Of a stretch of 64,000 nucleotides of DNA, positions 62,165-64,000 are shown in pieces. The stretch covers positions 10,783,786 through 10,847,785 of the forward strand of contig QCXZ01000041.1 in NCBI GenBank assembly GCA_025024175.1, written 5' to 3'. The position numbers and the translations under genes were made by a program. Position 1 is the first letter of the stretch. The number at the start of each line of letters is the position of its first letter. The notes under the pieces are model-generated. The model did not search any database. It was not told the DNA's origin and worked only from the letters and a program-made list of their open reading frames with translations. The stretch is from Rhyzopertha dominica (Eukaryota; Arthropoda; Insecta; Coleoptera; Bostrichidae).

Positions 62165-64000
62165 ATAATAATAATAATAATAATAATATGGTTTATTGAA
62201 CTACATAACATAGTACATAGTACAATAAACAAGGAAATAATAAACAACAAGTTCTGTTGTGAATAAAAAATATAACCCACTTAAGCTTGGCTTGTGTGTG
62301 GGGTGAGCACAGAAAAAAAATAAATAAGTAAACAATAACAACCAGACTTAATCTGACAAAAGTAAAAAGAAAAGAATTGACTGCTAGAAAGCTTAGAAGA
62401 CAAAAATCGAATAACAAAGGGAGTTAATTAAAAGACTTTACTCCTGTACGTAAAAGACTATTGCACAATCATCATCCCACGGGAGCATCAATTAGTCTAT
62501 GGACACTAAGCCTGTCGGTCTCACTCAGGTATGCTTCCACTTGTTTCTTGAAAGACCTTAAAGTTTTTGTGCTTCTGACGACACCAGGGAGCGAATTCCA
62601 CAAATAGGGGCCCATGTATGCTGGACTTCTGCGGCCAACGTTCTTATGTATTTTTGGTAGTGGCAGTTTTCCACTTAGCCTGTCTCTCGTTGAGCATGGG
62701 TGATCAATTGGTGTTGAAGATCGGTCAGCCACACACCGGTACTGGTACACAACAATAGATTTAGCGTACAGTTGCCTGATGTCAAACAATTTGCTCTCCA
62801 CATAGACCAGCTGAGTGGGATACAGACAGTGTTTTCTAAGTATCACCTTAATAATCCTTTTTTGTACAGTTTCAAGAGAAACTAGATAGGTTTTCATGGC
62901 AGATCCCCAACCAGCAATTCCATATAGAAGGAGTGATTCACAGATGGCATGGTATACAGTTTTTAGCTGCTGAAAGTTGAGGATCGGTGTTATTTGTTTG
63001 AATTTGTAGAGGCACTGTCTTAGCTTTTGCACTATGTAGTCTATATGTGTGTTCCAGCGTATGTGCTGATCAATGCATATTCCTAGGTATTTTATGCTGT
63101 GGGTTTTTTTAATAGTTTTATTCTCTACTTTAGACCTAACTTCTATAGAGGTTATGTCAGGCTGAGTATCAGCATAGGATGTAAAGATCATAAATTTGGT
63201 TTTGTTGTAGTTGATGGTCAAGATTTTCTTATCAAACCACCTGGCTAACCCAAGAAAATCACCCTCAGCCCTTTCCAATACCTTCTCAACAGTTTTGTCG
63301 TTGTATATTATCACTGTGTCGTCGGCAAATGCTATTATTTCACCGCTAGAGGGCTGGAGGAATAGATCGTCCATATATATTGCAAACAATAGTGGTCCCA
63401 GGACAGTACCTTGTGGCACTCCACACTCAACCAAGAGCTGATCACTGTATGCACTTAGAATCTTCACAGATTGCTTTCGTTGACTGAGGTAGCTTGCAAA
63501 AAGATCCAAAGAGACACCACGAACACCAACGCGATTTAGGGCTTCAATCAATTGACGATGGTTGACAGTATCGAAGGCTTTTGCTAAGTCCAAGAAAATG
63601 CAGAGGGGAGCCTCACCTCTGTCCAGAGCTGCCTGCAGAGTAGATGTCAGCCTCACAATAGCATCCTGGGTTGATCTTCCACCACGGAAACCAAACTGAT
63701 TATCGGACAACAGGTGCTGACATTCAATGAATTTCACTAGTCTTTTATAAATTATTCGCTCAAAAACCTTTGCCATAGAGTTTATTAATGATATTGGGCG
63801 ATAGTTTGAAGGGATGCACTTATCACCATTTTTATACACGGGTATTACGGTGGCAACCTTGAGTTCCTCGGGAAAATGCCCAATTGTTAGGCAGCTATTT
63901 ATTATTTTGGCTATAATTGGGGCAAGTTTTTTAGCTATGACTTTCAACAACTCCACCGTAATACCGTCCGGACCAGGGGCTTTCCGACCATTCATAGATA
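62165..64000 (-). mobile_element. CR1/Jockey-like LINE, runs off the window
   Basis: RT-coding LINE with a 3' UTR (62190-62471) and an (ATT)n tail at 62161-62190. The RT frame is open to the window edge. Endonuclease and 5' end would lie beyond 64000. Inside or beyond the last visible intron of the coiled-coil gene, antisense to it. Confidence 0.9.
62472..63995 (-). CDS. LINE reverse transcriptase (partial, open)
   Basis: 507 residues in view; the frame probably extends upstream. Motifs: RKAPGPDGITVELLK, NYRPISLINSMAKVFERI, DNQFGFRGGRSTQDAI, IFLDLAKAFDTVNH, CGVPQGTVLGPLLF and IAFADDTVIIY with the catalytic FADD, then the thumb KTKFMIF and YLGICID, and a tail containing GRRSPAYMGPYLWNSLP. No stop or frameshift, in contrast to every other LINE in the window, so it is the youngest or most intact. 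Confidence 0.92.
   Translation of the reverse strand: MNGRKAPGPDGITVELLKVIAKKLAPIIAKIINSCLTIGHFPEELKVATVIPVYKNGDKCIPSNYRPISLINSMAKVFERIIYKRLVKFIECQHLLSDNQFGFRGGRSTQDAIVRLTSTLQAALDRGEAPLCIFLDLAKAFDTVNHRQLIEALNRVGVRGVSLDLFASYLSQRKQSVKILSAYSDQLLVECGVPQGTVLGPLLFAIYMDDLFLQPSSGEIIAFADDTVIIYNDKTVEKVLERAEGDFLGLARWFDKKILTINYNKTKFMIFTSYADTQPDITSIEVRSKVENKTIKKTHSIKYLGICIDQHIRWNTHIDYIVQKLRQCLYKFKQITPILNFQQLKTVYHAICESLLLYGIAGWGSAMKTYLVSLETVQKRIIKVILRKHCLYPTQLVYVESKLFDIRQLYAKSIVVYQYRCVADRSSTPIDHPCSTRDRLSGKLPLPKIHKNVGRRSPAYMGPYLWNSLPGVVRSTKTLRSFKKQVEAYLSETDRLSVHRLIDAPVG

Overview
This is a eukaryotic, AT-rich, transposon-dense nuclear window, almost certainly from an insect (a beetle is plausible but unproven). 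The evidence is CYP4-type cytochrome P450 genes with many short GT-AG introns, a smaug homologue with the SAM and PHAT arrangement of insect Smaug, and a TE set typical of arthropods (Polinton/Maverick, Penelope-like elements, CR1/Jockey- and RTE-like LINEs, Gypsy, pogo).

Layout. 1-24551 (+) holds the 3' two thirds of a CYP4-like gene (gene A, seven exons in view). Its introns are packed with transposons. One intron carries a LINE that was split by a complete 15.9-kb Polinton (2063-17991) with ~0.5-kb terminal inverted repeats and a 6-bp target duplication AACGTG. Another intron carries a Penelope fragment and a second LINE. 24552-29711 is intergenic and holds a Penelope fragment split by a GC-rich 1.9-kb insertion with a 101-bp tandem repeat. 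29712-41863 (+) is a complete 11-exon paralogue (gene B, 486 aa predicted); the introns it shares with gene A have the same positions and phases, so the pair arose by tandem duplication. Its introns hold a LINE, a fold-back element split by an internally deleted Gypsy element, an RTE-like LINE and a transposase tail. 41951-43185 is a decayed errantivirus-like Gypsy remnant. 45042-52736 (-) is smaug in three coding exons. 53088-56772 is a structurally intact pogo/Tigger-like transposon with TA target duplication, 26-bp inverted repeats and an uninterrupted 857-aa transposase ending in a PHD-like finger. 57848-58843 (+) is the 5' part of an unidentified coiled-coil gene. 59150-62135 holds Penelope and LINE remnants, and 62165-64000 (-) is a LINE with a long open reverse transcriptase that runs off the window.

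The Polinton is the most interesting part. It carries protein-primed family B DNA polymerase, integrase with a chromodomain, packaging ATPase, adenovirus-type protease, double jelly-roll major capsid protein, penton-like minor capsid protein, a phospholipase A2-like protein and a pVI-like protein, so it has the full virion-type set. It also carries a RING-finger gene, a perfect heat-shock element beside that gene, a polymerase gene that I predict is spliced from eight exons (adding two zinc fingers), and a minisatellite of about 11-bp units. A near-identical ~1.9-kb segment lies on both sides of a 100-N gap inside it; this is most likely an assembly duplication, so the real element is probably about 14 kb. 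Single-base indels in that segment break the ATPase and pVI-like frames and may be sequencing errors.

Functions are by recognition of motifs from memory; no searches were run. Exon boundaries come from reading frame continuity, splice consensus and, for the P450s, comparison of the two paralogues in the window.
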